Numbered from the stretch's first letter, positions 18,218 through 26,640 are shown. The stretch: 64,000 bases of DNA from Sphingomonas glacialis (GCF_006439055.1 NZ_RCZC01000002.1:62001-126000), one strand, 5' to 3'. Notes: generated by a model from the sequence alone, not told the origin. Program-made: numbers and translations.

Positions 18218-18817
18218 TTACGCCTCTGCAGTCGCCTCGTCCGAAGTGTTCGACACTTCGGCGGTCGCACCAGGCTCGGCGTTCGGATCGTAATCCTCGA
18301 CGAAACCGGCCTCGTCCTTTTCGAACATGGCTTCCATGACGTTGACGCCATCGGCCTGCATCTTCGCCTCTTCCGGCGAACGTGCAATATTGACCTTGAT
18401 CGTCACAGCCACTTCCGGGTGCAGCGAAACCTTGACCTCATAGAGGCCGATTGCCTTGATCGGCTTGTTGAGCACGATCGCCGACTTCGGCACCTTGTGG
18501 CCTTCGGCCTCGAGCCCGTCGATCAGATCGCGAACCGCGACCGAACCGTAGAGCTGACCGGTGTTCGACGACTGACGGATCAGCGTCAGCGTGATGCCGT
18601 CGATCGTCTTGGCTTCGACCTCGGCCTCGGTGCGCTTCACAGCGTTGTCGGCCACGATCTTCTCGCGGTTCTTCTCGAAGACCTTGCGGTTGGCTTCGTT
18701 CGAACGGAGCGCCTTCTTGTTCGGCAGCAGGAAGTTGCGGGCGAACCCGTCCTTCACCTTGACGACGTCGCCGATGTTGCCGAGCTTCTCGACGCGTTCC
18801 AGCAGGATGATATCCAT
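18218..18817 (-). CDS. rplI: 50S ribosomal protein L9
   Basis: A 199-residue ribosomal protein with the classic L9 N terminus (MDIILLERVEKLGNIGDVVKVKDGFARNFLLP, here given in part: LGNIGDVVKVKDGFARNFLL). A long connecting helix follows, then the C-terminal rRNA-binding domain with LYGSVAVRDLIDGLEAEGH. Compared with the roughly 150 residues of E. coli L9, it has an acidic Ala/Glu-rich C-terminal extension of about 45 residues (NAEPGATAEVSNTSDEATAE), as is usual in alphaproteobacteria. It is the last gene of the rpsF-rpsR-rplI operon, 12 bases after rpsR, and ends at the strong terminator. Confidence 0.97.
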   Translation of the reverse strand: MDIILLERVEKLGNIGDVVKVKDGFARNFLLPNKKALRSNEANRKVFEKNREKIVADNAVKRTEAEVEAKTIDGITLTLIRQSSNTGQLYGSVAVRDLIDGLEAEGHKVPKSAIVLNKPIKAIGLYEVKVSLHPEVAVTIKVNIARSPEEAKMQADGVNVMEAMFEKDEAGFVEDYDPNAEPGATAEVSNTSDEATAEA

Positions 18818-18829
18818 CTGTTGGGCCCC

Positions 18830-19054
18830 TTACTTAACGATGTAGGGCAGCAGGCCCAGATGGCGCGAACGCTTGATCGCCTGGGCGAGCTCACGCTGCT
18901 TCTTGCCGCTCACCGAAGTGATGCGGCTGGGGACGATCTTGCCACGCTCGGACACGAAGCCCTGGAGCAACCGGACGTCCTTATAGTCGATCCGGGGGGC
19001 GTCTTTGGCCGAGAACGGGCAGGACTTGCGGCGGCGGAAAAATGGGCGTGCCAT
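18830..19054 (-). CDS. rpsR: 30S ribosomal protein S18
   Basis: A 74-residue protein with the S18 signature: [20 protein letters not shown], then [20 protein letters not shown], ending [21 protein letters not shown]18 binds S6 on the platform of the small subunit. It lies 14 bases downstream of rpsF and 12 bases upstream of rplI in one transcript on the minus strand. Size and motifs are normal for the family. Confidence 0.98.
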   Translation of the reverse strand: MARPFFRRRKSCPFSAKDAPRIDYKDVRLLQGFVSERGKIVPSRITSVSGKKQRELAQAIKRSRHLGLLPYIVK

Positions 19055-19068
19055 TGTCTATAACTCCC

Positions 19069-19503
19069 TTATTCGCCGTCGAAGCTGCGGCGGGGGCGAT
19101 CTTCACGATCACCACGGTCCGGGCGATCGCCACGGCCTTCACGGCCGCCCTCGCGGTCGCCACGACGCTCACGGTCGCGGTCCGACTTGCGCATCATGAC
19201 GCTGGGGCCTTCTTCGGCCGCATCGATCTTGACGGTCATGTAGCGGATGATGTCTTCGTTGATCTGCGTCTGGCGCTCCAGCTCGGCGATCACGTTGCCC
19301 GGGGCATCGATCTCGAGCATGACATAATGCGCCTTGCGGTTCTTCGCGATCTTGTACGCGAGGCTACGCAGACCCCAGCTCTCGGTCTTGATGACCCGGC
19401 CTTCGTTGTCATTTACGATCTTGGTGGCGATTTCCGCCAGAGCGTCCACCTGCGCCTGTGCCAGATCCTGGCGCGCAAGGAACACGTGCTCGTATAGAGC
19501 CAT
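19069..19503 (-). CDS. rpsF: 30S ribosomal protein S6
   Basis: A 144-residue S6 protein. The N-terminal ferredoxin-like domain reads [20 protein letters not shown] with [20 protein letters not shown] in the middle. After residue 110 comes a low-complexity charged tail of Arg, Asp, Gly and Glu ([20 protein letters not shown]) that E. coli lacks in this form but many alphaproteobacteria have, and which is probably disordered and RNA-interacting. It is the first gene of rpsF-rpsR-rplI, partner of S18. The start at 19503 begins the well-conserved N terminus exactly. Confidence 0.97.
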   Translation of the reverse strand: MALYEHVFLARQDLAQAQVDALAEIATKIVNDNEGRVIKTESWGLRSLAYKIAKNRKAHYVMLEIDAPGNVIAELERQTQINEDIIRYMTVKIDAAEEGPSVMMRKSDRDRERRGDREGGREGRGDRPDRGDREDRPRRSFDGE

Positions 19504-19675
19504 GTGTCTCGTCTTTCATTCTTGGCCGATCGCTGACGCCCGCACCATGCGAGACGCCCCTCCGGCTATCGTCTTCACTTCTGCCGTTCGAATGGCAACC
19601 GGGGCGGAAAGCGCCTGCTCTCCACCCCGATCGGCGTGCCATAGCGAAATCGGCGCGGATGGCAAGCCTTCCGTG

Positions 19676-19798
19676 ATCCTCCCCCGCCAGGGGGAGGTGT
19701 CGCCGAAGGCGACTGAGGGGGAGGAAGCGCAACGGGCGTTCCGCTTACCGCCCCCTCCGTCAGGCTGCGCCTGCCACCTCCCCCTGGCGGGGGAGGAT
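19676..19798 (+). repeat. Family 1 variant palindromic repeat (CCTCCCCCxxCAGGGGGAGG type)
   Basis: Left arm ATCCTCCCCCGCCAGGGGGA and right arm TCCCCCTGGCGGGGGAGGAT are exact inverse copies. Inside lie GTCGCCGAAGGCGAC and CAGGCTGCGCCTG hairpins, then GAGGGGG and CCCCCTC inner arms. The whole element, about 123 bases, can fold as one long cruciform. It fills most of the gap between rpsF (divergent start) and the 3' end of the RcnB-like gene. The remaining bases of this roughly 300-base gap show nothing else I can support. Confidence 0.9.
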
Positions 19799-19809
19799 TT
19801 GGGCTAGCC

Positions 19810-20181
19810 TCAGTTGAACGCGCCGCCGAGCACCGCGCCGATCAGGCCGCCGCTGAGCGCGACGAGGACGGCGTCGTTACCCGAGCGCACCCAGTGATAG
19901 CCGCGCGGCGGGGCGTAGAGGCGACGACCGCGATACTGGCGCCAATCGCGGACTTCCTGGTAGTTGTTGGCATAGCGACGGTCGAAGCGCTGGCCCTTGG
20001 CCCAGCGGCGACCGGCTTGCGGACGGACGACGCGACGCTCGGTAACGACGGTGCGGCCATTGGGCTGCTCGCGGATCACCGTGGTGCGGCGCTCGTCGCG
20101 CTGCTGGGCCGATGCGCCGGTTGCGGCAAGCGGGCTCAGGACCGACGATGCAGCGAGCGCTGCGAGAATGAACTTGTTCAT
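19810..20181 (-). CDS. RcnB-like periplasmic protein
   Basis: A 123-residue exported protein. The signal peptide MNKFILAALAASSVLSPLAA ends with cleavage near GASAQQ. The mature part has a basic Arg-rich linker followed by the RcnB-type core: KGQRFDRRYANNYQEVRDWR, then LYAPPRGYHWVRSGNDAVLV, and a hydrophobic end ALSGGLIGAVLGGAF. RcnB in E. coli modulates nickel/cobalt homeostasis, but most members of this family in sphingomonads have no assigned metal role. The start at 20181 is supported by AAGGAG eight bases upstream; a longer frame upstream has no homology. Confidence 0.85.
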   Translation of the reverse strand: MNKFILAALAASSVLSPLAATGASAQQRDERRTTVIREQPNGRTVVTERRVVRPQAGRRWAKGQRFDRRYANNYQEVRDWRQYRGRRLYAPPRGYHWVRSGNDAVLVALSGGLIGAVLGGAFN

Positions 20182-20391
20182 GATGAAACTCCTTGTTTCG
20201 GACGGCGCCTTATCTCCCGGCGTCGAACACAATCTAGGAAGCGTTTGTCGCGCATCCGTGACGATCAGAACCCGAAACGGTCGCAAAGTGTCCCGGCCGG
20301 AACGGTCCCGTTCAGCTTCGGCCGCTCGTCGCGCGGCTTCTTGACGCGGGTTTGACCGAGCGCCTAACCGCCCCGGCAAAGGAGTTAGGGT

Positions 20392-21327
20392 ATGCGTGCA
20401 TTTATTTTCCCGGGGCAGGGGAGTCAGTCGGTCGGCATGGGCAAGGCGCTCGCCGAAGCCAGCGCGGTTGCGCGCGCGGTGTTCCAGGAGGTCGACGACG
20501 CGCTCGGGCAGCATCTCTTCCGCCTGATGTGCGATGGGCCTGAGGACCAGCTGCAGCTCACCGAGAATGCACAGCCTGCAATCATGGCCAACGCCATCGC
20601 GACGCTGCGCGTGCTGGAGCAGGAGGGCGGTGTCCGCCTGGCCGACAAGGCCGACTATGTCGCGGGACATTCGCTCGGCGAATATAGCGCGCTCTGCGCC
20701 GCGGGCGCGATCGACCTCGCGACGACCGCCAAGCTGCTCAAGCTGCGCGGCCAGGCGATGCAGGCGGCGGTGCCGGTCGGCATCGGCGCGATGGCGGCGC
20801 TGCTCGGCGCGGACGTCGACAAGGCGCGTGCGATCGCCGAGGCCGCTGCCGAGGGTGAAATTTGCACCGTCGCCAATGACAATGATCCGTCGCAGGTGGT
20901 GATCTCAGGGCATCGCGGCGCGATCGAGCGTGCGGTCGCTTTGGCCAAGGAAATGGGCGCCAAGCGCGCGGTGTTGCTGCCGGTGTCGGCGCCGTTCCAC
21001 TGCCCGCTGATGCAGCCCGCTGCCGATGCGATGGAAAAGGCGCTGGCCGAAGCACGGATCGACGCGCCGCTGGTGCCGTTGTTCGCCAATGTGACGGCAG
21101 CGGCGGTCGGCGATGCCGATACGATCCGGCGGCTGCTGGTCGAGCAGGTCACCGGCATGGTGCGCTGGCGCGAATCGGTGCTGGCACTGCAGGCGGCCGG
21201 GGTCGAGCGCTTCGTCGAGTTCGGCGGCAAGGTGCTGACGCCGATGGTCAAGCGCATCGCGGGCGATGTCGAGGCGGTCAGCGTGGTGTCGATGGACGAT
21301 GTCGAGGCTTTGGTTAAACAGATGTGA
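20392..21327 (+). CDS. fabD: Malonyl-CoA:ACP transacylase FabD
   Basis: A 311-residue enzyme that loads malonyl units onto ACP for fatty acid synthesis. The catalytic serine is Ser94 in GHSLGEYSAL and the partner histidine His203 in PVSAPFHCPLM. The N-terminal FPGQGSQSVGMG and the TENAQPAIMA segment are also typical, and length is normal. A Shine-Dalgarno sequence GGAG occurs about eight bases before the ATG. It heads the fab cluster fabD-(GxxExxY)-fabG-acpP-fabF-mltG. Its stop codon overlaps the first bases of the left inverted repeat of the GxxExxY element, so the insertion lies exactly at the gene end. Confidence 0.97.
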   Translation: MRAFIFPGQGSQSVGMGKALAEASAVARAVFQEVDDALGQHLFRLMCDGPEDQLQLTENAQPAIMANAIATLRVLEQEGGVRLADKADYVAGHSLGEYSALCAAGAIDLATTAKLLKLRGQAMQAAVPVGIGAMAALLGADVDKARAIAEAAAEGEICTVANDNDPSQVVISGHRGAIERAVALAKEMGAKRAVLLPVSAPFHCPLMQPAADAMEKALAEARIDAPLVPLFANVTAAAVGDADTIRRLLVEQVTGMVRWRESVLALQAAGVERFVEFGGKVLTPMVKRIAGDVEAVSVVSMDDVEALVKQM

Positions 21328-21790
21328 TTCACGCGAAGACACGAAGGCGCGAAGCGGCGGTATCGAGGAGAGGGCGCTGTGAAGGATCTCGAAGTGATCG
21401 CCGCCGACGTAATTGACGTCGCGTTTCACTTGCATCGGGACCTCGGGCCGGGTTTGCTCGAGAGCGCTTACGAGATGCTGCTGGCGCGCCAGATTGCGCG
21501 ACGCGGATATGGAGTTTCGCGGCAGCAGGCGGTGGATTTTGAATATGACGGAATGCGCTTCGACGCGGCGTTTCGCATCGATCTGCTCGTCGAGGAGCGG
21601 CTTGTTGTGGAAATCAAATCGGTGGAGCGGTTGAATGCGGTGCACGCAAAGCAACTGCTCACATATCTAAGGCTTATGGAGCAGCCGCTCGGGCTGCTCA
21701 TCAATTTCGGGGGCGCAACGCTCAAGGAGGGGCTTAAACGCGTGGTCAATGGTCACACGTCCTTCGCGTCGTCGCGTCTTCGCGTGAATC
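21326..21790 (+). mobile_element. Small inverted-repeat element carrying a GxxExxY gene
   Basis: A 465-base segment is bounded by 29-base terminal inverted repeats: left GATTCACGCGAAGACACGAA at 21326-21354 and, in reverse complement, GATTCACGCGAAGACGCGAC at 21762-21790. They match at 26 of 29 positions. Each arm is built from degenerate eight-base units like GCGAAGAC. Between them is a single gene whose codon use is less GC-biased than its neighbours. The element splits fabD and fabG, which are adjacent in most relatives. I see no obvious target-site duplication and no transposase, so any movement would need help in trans. Confidence 0.7.
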
Positions 21791-21810
21791 AAAGTACCAG
21801 GAGAGACTGA
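21379..21810 (+). CDS. GxxExxY family protein (PD-(D/E)XK nuclease-like)
   Basis: A 143-residue protein with the family motif GLLESAY near residue 26 (LGPGLLESAYEMLLARQIA). The nuclease-like core follows: FRIDLLVEERLVVEIKSVE, matching the D...ExK pattern of PD-(D/E)XK enzymes, and QLLTYLRLMEQPLGLLINF. The start is GTG at 21379 with GAGGAGAG upstream. The last dozen residues are encoded by the right terminal inverted repeat and adjoining DNA, so the C terminus is host-site dependent. The stop overlaps the fabG ATG (TGATG). Cellular function of GxxExxY proteins is unknown; the fold suggests nucleic acid cleavage. Confidence 0.88.
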   Translation: MKDLEVIAADVIDVAFHLHRDLGPGLLESAYEMLLARQIARRGYGVSRQQAVDFEYDGMRFDAAFRIDLLVEERLVVEIKSVERLNAVHAKQLLTYLRLMEQPLGLLINFGGATLKEGLKRVVNGHTSFASSRLRVNQSTRRD

Positions 21811-22550
21811 TGTTCGACCTAACAGGCATGACCGCCCTCGTGACCGGAGCCTCCGGCGGGATCGGCTCTGCCATCGCGCAAGCCCTCGCCGCGCAGGGCG
21901 CGCGGCTCGCGGTTTCGGGGTCCAATGTGACCAAGCTCGAGGCCTTCCGCGACAGCCTCGGCGGCGAGCACGTCGCGCTGCCGTGCGACCTGTCCGACGG
22001 CGCGGCGGTCGATGCGCTCGTGCCCGCGGCGGTCGAGGCGCTTGGCGGCAAGCTCGATATCCTCGTCAACAATGGCGGCATCACGCGCGACAATCTCGTC
22101 ATGCGGATGAAGGACGACGAATGGGACCAGGTGATCCGCGTCAACCTCGAGGCCGCATTCCGGCTCGCGCGTGCCTCGGCTCGGCCGATGATGAAGGCGC
22201 GTTTCGGGCGGATCGTGTCGATCACCTCGGTCGTCGGGACGACCGGAAATCCGGGCCAGGCGAACTACGCCGCGTCGAAGGGCGCACTGACCGCGATGTC
22301 CAAGGCGCTCGCACAGGAGCTCGCCAGCCGCGAGATCACCGTCAACTGCGTCGCGCCGGGATTCATTGCCTCGCCGATGACCGAAACGCTGCCCGATGCG
22401 CAGAAGGAAGCCCTCAACGCGCGCATTCCGATGGGAAAAATGGGCGCGGGGGCAGACATTGGCGCCGCGGTCGTCTATCTCGCCAGTCGTGAGGCTGGGT
22501 ACGTTACGGGGCAGACGCTGCACGTCAACGGTGGCATGGCCATGATCTAA
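21810..22550 (+). CDS. fabG: 3-oxoacyl-ACP reductase FabG
   Basis: A 246-residue short-chain dehydrogenase/reductase that reduces 3-oxoacyl-ACP with NADPH. It has the nucleotide motif VTGASGGIGSAIA (11-23), NNGG (87-90), catalytic Ser140, Tyr153 and Lys157 (the last two in ANYAASKGAL), and the C-terminal GYVTGQTLHVNGGMAM. AGGAGAG lies upstream of the ATG, which overlaps the stop of the GxxExxY gene. In relatives without the insertion fabG would follow fabD directly. It is followed after about 90 bases by acpP. Confidence 0.97.
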   Translation: MFDLTGMTALVTGASGGIGSAIAQALAAQGARLAVSGSNVTKLEAFRDSLGGEHVALPCDLSDGAAVDALVPAAVEALGGKLDILVNNGGITRDNLVMRMKDDEWDQVIRVNLEAAFRLARASARPMMKARFGRIVSITSVVGTTGNPGQANYAASKGALTAMSKALAQELASREITVNCVAPGFIASPMTETLPDAQKEALNARIPMGKMGAGADIGAAVVYLASREAGYVTGQTLHVNGGMAMI

Positions 22551-22643
22551 AGGGGATCTGACGTCCCTACTTGCAAGCCTGGGACGCGCGTTCTACGTGC
22601 GTTCAGGAATTCCAACACCCCCATCGATAGAGGGACGATACAC

Positions 22644-22880
22644 ATGAGCGAGACCGCAGACCGCGTTAAGAAAATCGTCGTCGAGCATCTCGGCGTCGAA
22701 GCCGACAAGGTGACCGAAGACGCGAGCTTCATCGACGATCTGGGCGCGGACAGCCTCGACATCGTCGAGCTCGTGATGGCGTTCGAAGAGGAATTCGAAG
22801 TCGAGATTCCCGACGATGCCGCCGAGAAGATCACGACCGTCAAGGACGCGATCACCTTCATCGACGAGCACAAAAGCTGA
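22644..22880 (+). CDS. acpP: Acyl carrier protein
   Basis: A 78-residue acidic helical protein that carries acyl chains on a phosphopantetheine arm attached to Ser37 in the [13 protein letters not shown] motif. The N-terminal [20 protein letters not shown] and C-terminal [15 protein letters not shown] helices match housekeeping AcpP. Size is standard. It lies between fabG and fabF, the usual context for the fatty-acid synthesis ACP rather than a specialised ACP. Confidence 0.98.
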   Translation: MSETADRVKKIVVEHLGVEADKVTEDASFIDDLGADSLDIVELVMAFEEEFEVEIPDDAAEKITTVKDAITFIDEHKS

Positions 22881-22918
22881 GCCTAGCGCTTTTGGCGCGG
22901 CCGAATGGCTGATGTACA

Positions 22919-22967
22919 GGAACGGCTCCCCGTCCCAGGGCAATGACCGGGGGCTGGGGGCCGTTCC
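22919..22967 (+). other. Stem-loop between acpP and fabF
   Basis: GGAACGGC (22919-22926) pairs exactly with GCCGTTCC (22960-22967), and inner C-rich and G-rich stretches extend the stem. No T-run follows, so it is not a full intrinsic terminator. Such intercistronic structures often protect or attenuate mRNA; here it could favour high acpP over fabF expression. Confidence 0.45.
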
Positions 22968-23003
22968 CATTTACGAAGATCAAGAATTTACACGGAGATG
23001 GCC

Positions 23004-24263
23004 ATGCGGCGTGTTGTCGTAACCGGACTGGGGCTTGTGACGCCGCTTGGCGCCGATGTCGAAACCGCCTGGGCGAATATCCTCGCGGCGAAATCGGGCG
23101 CGGGGACGATCACGCGCTTCGACGCGACGGACTATGCCTGCACCATCGCGTGCGAGGTCAAGCCCGCTGACCATCCTTACGGCTTCGACCCGAACAAGCG
23201 CGTCGACCACAAGGTCCAGCGCCAGGTCGATCCCTTCATCATCTACGGCATCGATGCCGCCGGCCAGGCGCTCGAGGACGCCGGCCTGCTCGACATGACG
23301 CTCGAGCAGAAATATCGCGCGGGCTGCTCGATCGGCGCCGGCATCGGCGGCTTGCCGGGAATCGCCAGCGAATCGATCGTGTTGCACGAAAAGGGCCCGC
23401 GTCGCGTCAGCCCGCACTTCGTCCACGGTCGGCTGATCAACCTCATCACCGGCCAGGTGCAGATCAAATACGGCCTGATGGGCCCCAACCACGCGGTCGT
23501 CACCGCCTGCTCGACCGGCGCGCATTCGATCGGCGATGCCGCGCGGATGATCGCGATGGACGATGCCGACGTGATGCTCGCAGGCGGCGCCGAGGGCGCA
23601 ATCTGCCCGCTGGGGATCGCCGGCTTCTCGCAGGCGCGCGCGCTTTCGACCAATTTCAACGCGACCCCCGAAAAGGGCAGCCGTCCGTACGACAAGGATC
23701 GTGACGGCTTCGTGATGGGCGAGGGCGCAGGTGTCGTCTGCCTCGAGGAATATGAGCACGCCAAGGCGCGCGGCGCGAAGATCTATGCCGAGGTGATCGG
23801 CTATGGCCTGTCGGGCGACGCCTATCACGTGACCGCGCCGCACCCGGAGGGTTCGGGCGCGTTCCGTTCGATGGAAATGGCGATGCGCAAGTCGGGGCTG
23901 CAGCTCTCCGACATCGATTACATCAACGCGCATGGCACCTCGACCCCGCTCGGCGACGAGCTCGAACTGAACGCGGTCCGCCGCCTGTTCGGCGACAATA
24001 TCAAGACGATGTCGATGAGCTCGACCAAGTCGGCGATCGGGCATCTGCTCGGCGGCGCGGGCGCGGTCGAGAGCATCTTCTGCATCCTCGCGATGCGTGA
24101 TCAGATCGTCCCGCCGACGCTCAACCTCGACAATCCGAGCGACAATTGCGCGGGCGTCGATCTCGTGCCGCACGTCGCCAAGAAGCGGTCGGTCAAGGCG
24201 GTGCTCAACAATTCGTTCGGCTTCGGCGGGACGAATGCGAGCCTCGTCCTGCGCGCGATGTGA
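23004..24263 (+). CDS. fabF: 3-oxoacyl-ACP synthase II FabF
   Basis: A 419-residue condensing enzyme of fatty acid elongation. The catalytic cysteine is Cys169 in VVTACSTGAHSIGDAA. The two histidines are in NAHGTSTPLGD and IGHLLGGAGAVE, and the C-terminal NNSFGFGGTNASLV is typical. Two ATGs occur six bases apart; the second, at 23004, is chosen because CGGAG abuts the first and is correctly spaced only for the second. It lies in the fab cluster after acpP and about 75 bases before mltG. Confidence 0.97.
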   Translation: MRRVVVTGLGLVTPLGADVETAWANILAAKSGAGTITRFDATDYACTIACEVKPADHPYGFDPNKRVDHKVQRQVDPFIIYGIDAAGQALEDAGLLDMTLEQKYRAGCSIGAGIGGLPGIASESIVLHEKGPRRVSPHFVHGRLINLITGQVQIKYGLMGPNHAVVTACSTGAHSIGDAARMIAMDDADVMLAGGAEGAICPLGIAGFSQARALSTNFNATPEKGSRPYDKDRDGFVMGEGAGVVCLEEYEHAKARGAKIYAEVIGYGLSGDAYHVTAPHPEGSGAFRSMEMAMRKSGLQLSDIDYINAHGTSTPLGDELELNAVRRLFGDNIKTMSMSSTKSAIGHLLGGAGAVESIFCILAMRDQIVPPTLNLDNPSDNCAGVDLVPHVAKKRSVKAVLNNSFGFGGTNASLVLRAM

Positions 24264-24338
24264 TCGCGCGCCGTGCGTCAGCCGAAACGCGGCGTACGGC
24301 GTGCGGTGCGCCGCGCACCCCGGAGCAAGGATAGAGCG

Positions 24339-25304
24339 ATGCGCAAGGTCGGCTGCCTCGGACTGCTGGTCGGCCTCGGTGCGATCGTGGCGCTGTTCGT
24401 CGTCGTGCAGATGTGGGGCGGACGCGGGCCGCTCGCTCGCCCGATCAGCGTGCAGATCGCGCCGGGCACGAGCCTTGCCGGCGCATCGGTCGCGCTCGAA
24501 AAGTCGGGCGCGATCGCGTCGGCCACGCGCTTCCGGCTGTTCGCCAAGCTGTTCGGCTCGGACGCCCCGATCAAGGCGGGCGAGTATCGCATTCCGGCAC
24601 GTCTGAGCCAGGCCGACATCCTCAAGGTGCTGCAGGGCACCAAGACGATCCAGCGCTTCGTAACGATTCCGGAAGGGTGGCCCTCGGTAATGGTCAAGGA
24701 CGCGCTCGACCGCGCGACCGAATTGAAGGGTAGTGTCGATGTGCCGGCCGAGGGCAGCGTGCTGCCCGACAGCTATGCCTTCCAGCGCGGCGACACGCGC
24801 GCCTTCATCCTCGCGCGGATGCAGAGCGTGCGCAAACGCTACCTCGCCGCCGCTTGGGCGAAGCGTGCGCCGGGGCTCGCGGTGACGACGCCCGAACAGG
24901 CGCTGATCCTCGCCTCGATCGTCGAGAAGGAAACCGGCAAGCCGAGCGAACGCGCAATGGTCGCGGCGGTCTATTCGAACAGACTGAAGCGCGGGATGAT
25001 GCTCCAAGCCGATCCGACAATCATCTACCCGATCACCAAGGGGCGGCCGCTCGGGCGCAAGATCCTGCTGTCCGAGGTGCATGCGGTGAATGCGTACAAT
25101 ACCTATGCGATGGTCGGGCTGCCGGTCGGGCCGATCTGCAACCCCGGGCGCGCGTCGATCGACGCGGTGCTCAACCCCGCCAAGTCGAATGCGCTGTATT
25201 TCGTGGCAGATGGGTCGGGCGGGCATGTCTTTGCCGACACGCTCGAACAGCATAACGCCAATGTCGTGAAGTGGCGGGCGTATCGCGCGGCGCACGGGAT
25301 CTGA
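24339..25304 (+). CDS. mltG: Endolytic transglycosylase MltG
   Basis: A 321-residue inner-membrane protein with one N-terminal helix (about residues 5-25, GCLGLLVGLGAIVALFVVVQ). A LysM-like region follows, then the YceG catalytic domain. The catalytic glutamate is Glu196 in LASIVEKETG, and other conserved blocks are GSVLPDSYAF, MLQADPTIIYPI and YNTYAMVGLPVGPICNPG. MltG cuts nascent glycan strands and sets their length. The start at 24339 has GGAGCAAGGA upstream; a longer frame reads through the fabF terminal region without homology. It commonly follows fabF in alphaproteobacteria. Confidence 0.95.
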   Translation: MRKVGCLGLLVGLGAIVALFVVVQMWGGRGPLARPISVQIAPGTSLAGASVALEKSGAIASATRFRLFAKLFGSDAPIKAGEYRIPARLSQADILKVLQGTKTIQRFVTIPEGWPSVMVKDALDRATELKGSVDVPAEGSVLPDSYAFQRGDTRAFILARMQSVRKRYLAAAWAKRAPGLAVTTPEQALILASIVEKETGKPSERAMVAAVYSNRLKRGMMLQADPTIIYPITKGRPLGRKILLSEVHAVNAYNTYAMVGLPVGPICNPGRASIDAVLNPAKSNALYFVADGSGGHVFADTLEQHNANVVKWRAYRAAHGI

Positions 25305-25434
25305 CGGAAACGCGGCGGGTGTTGCGTCGCCCCGGCCAGCCCGCGCGAGCTTGACATTCAAACCCGCTTATCGTCTTTTTCCGTAACGATATTTGTGTTG
25401 ATTGAGCCGTAACCGCCACCACGCTGGAGGATGT

Positions 25435-26022
25435 ATGGAGCGCAGGTCGATACTGGGTCTTCCGTTTGCGGCGCTGATCGGAGGATCGGCCGTGCGGGCA
25501 TCGCCGGCCTTGGCGATGTTTCCGGCGATAGCCGATCCAGCGACTGCGCCGCCGCCCTTCGCCTCGGTCGCTGCCGGGGGAGACCGCGAAGGCCGCAAGC
25601 GCCAGATCGGCGTCAGCGCGACCACCTACAAGGTCATCACGAGCGAAACCAAGGGGGATCTGTTCGTCATTGAGCAGGCCAACCAGCGGCGCGGCGGCCC
25701 GCCGCTCCACATCCATCACGGCGAGGACGAACTCTTCTTCGTGCTGGAGGGCGACTATCTCGTCCAGGTCGGCGAAACGCGCTTCCCGCTCAAGACCGGC
25801 GATTGCGTGCTCGGCCCGCGCGGCGTTCCCCATGCCTGGGCGTTCGTCGGGACCACGCGGGGGCGCATGCTGCTGAGCTATGCGCCAGCGGGCAAGATGG
25901 AGGCGTTCTTCAACGCGTGGGAGCAGCTCGGTTTCAGCCCCGGCGGCTATTCGAAGGAGAAGGACGCGGCCCTGTTGCGCTCCTACGGCATGGAACGCAT
26001 CGGGCCGCCAATCCAGCTTTGA
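25435..26022 (+). CDS. Exported cupin-domain protein
   Basis: A 195-residue protein. The N terminus MERRSILGLPFAALIGGSAV with ASPALA after it resembles a Tat-type signal peptide with a double arginine. The single cupin fold shows the metal-binding first motif GPPLHIHHGEDELFFVLEG (two His, one Glu) and the second motif GDCVLGPRGVPHAWAFVG. GGAGGATGT precedes the ATG. A TTGACA hexamer at 25351-25356 may be part of its promoter, though no convincing -10 follows. Related proteins include quercetinase-like dioxygenases, but the substrate cannot be read from sequence. Transcription is convergent with the eda operon. Confidence 0.82.
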   Translation: MERRSILGLPFAALIGGSAVRASPALAMFPAIADPATAPPPFASVAAGGDREGRKRQIGVSATTYKVITSETKGDLFVIEQANQRRGGPPLHIHHGEDELFFVLEGDYLVQVGETRFPLKTGDCVLGPRGVPHAWAFVGTTRGRMLLSYAPAGKMEAFFNAWEQLGFSPGGYSKEKDAALLRSYGMERIGPPIQL

Positions 26023-26028
26023 GCGACG

Positions 26029-26640
26029 TTACGCGCGCAGACCGCTCGCCGCGCGCGCGATCGCTTCGACCTCGGCCATCGTCGCGCCCTTGGGCGTGAC
26101 CCAGCTGCCGCCGACGCACAGCACCGGCTTGAAGCTCAGCCACTCGGGCGCGCTCGCCTCGGTGATGCCGCCGGTCGGGCAGAAGCTGCATTGGTAGAAG
26201 GGGGCAGCCAACGCCTTGAGCGCCTTCAACCCGCCATTCGCCTCGGCAGGGAAGAATTTGAAGTTGGTCAGGCCGAGGTCGAGCCCGGTCATGATGTCGG
26301 CGGCATTGGCGATGCCCGGCAGGAACGGCACGCCGCTCGCGATGATCGGCTTGGCGAGGCGCTCGGTCAGGCCGGGCGAGACGATGAACTCGGCCCCCGC
26401 ATCGACTGCCTGCTTGAACTGCTCGGGGTTCACCACGGTGCCAGCACCGACGATCGCGCCCGGCACCTTCTTCATCTCGGCGATCGCCTCGAGTGCGGCA
26501 CCGGTGCGCAGGGTCACTTCGAGCACCTTCAACCCGCCCGCGACGAGCGCCTCGGCAAGCGGGCGGGCGGTCGCGGCGTCGTCGATCACCAGCACGGGGA
26601 TGACCGCGCTGGTGCGCATGATGTCGGTAATCGTCGTCAT
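26029..26640 (-). CDS. eda: KDPG/KHG aldolase Eda
   Basis: A 203-residue class I aldolase that splits 2-keto-3-deoxy-6-phosphogluconate to pyruvate and glyceraldehyde 3-phosphate. It has the substrate-handling glutamate in LKVLEVTLRT, GAGTVV, FIVSPGL, and the Schiff-base lysine in LTNFKFFPAEANGG, then the phosphate-binding PTGGI and CVGGSWV. It is the last gene of the Entner-Doudoroff operon; its ATG overlaps the glk stop by four bases. The stop lies only seven bases from that of the convergent cupin gene. Confidence 0.96.
   Translation of the reverse strand: MTTITDIMRTSAVIPVLVIDDAATARPLAEALVAGGLKVLEVTLRTGAALEAIAEMKKVPGAIVGAGTVVNPEQFKQAVDAGAEFIVSPGLTERLAKPIIASGVPFLPGIANAADIMTGLDLGLTNFKFFPAEANGGLKALKALAAPFYQCSFCPTGGITEASAPEWLSFKPVLCVGGSWVTPKGATMAEVEAIARAASGLRA

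Noticed and set aside
22980-25361. A 793-codon open frame antisense to fabF and mltG
   Set aside because: Shadow composition; both plus-strand genes are complete with catalytic residues.
25351-25379. Promoter for the cupin gene with perfect TTGACA
   Set aside because: No acceptable -10 hexamer at 16-18 bases, so it is mentioned only as a possible -35.
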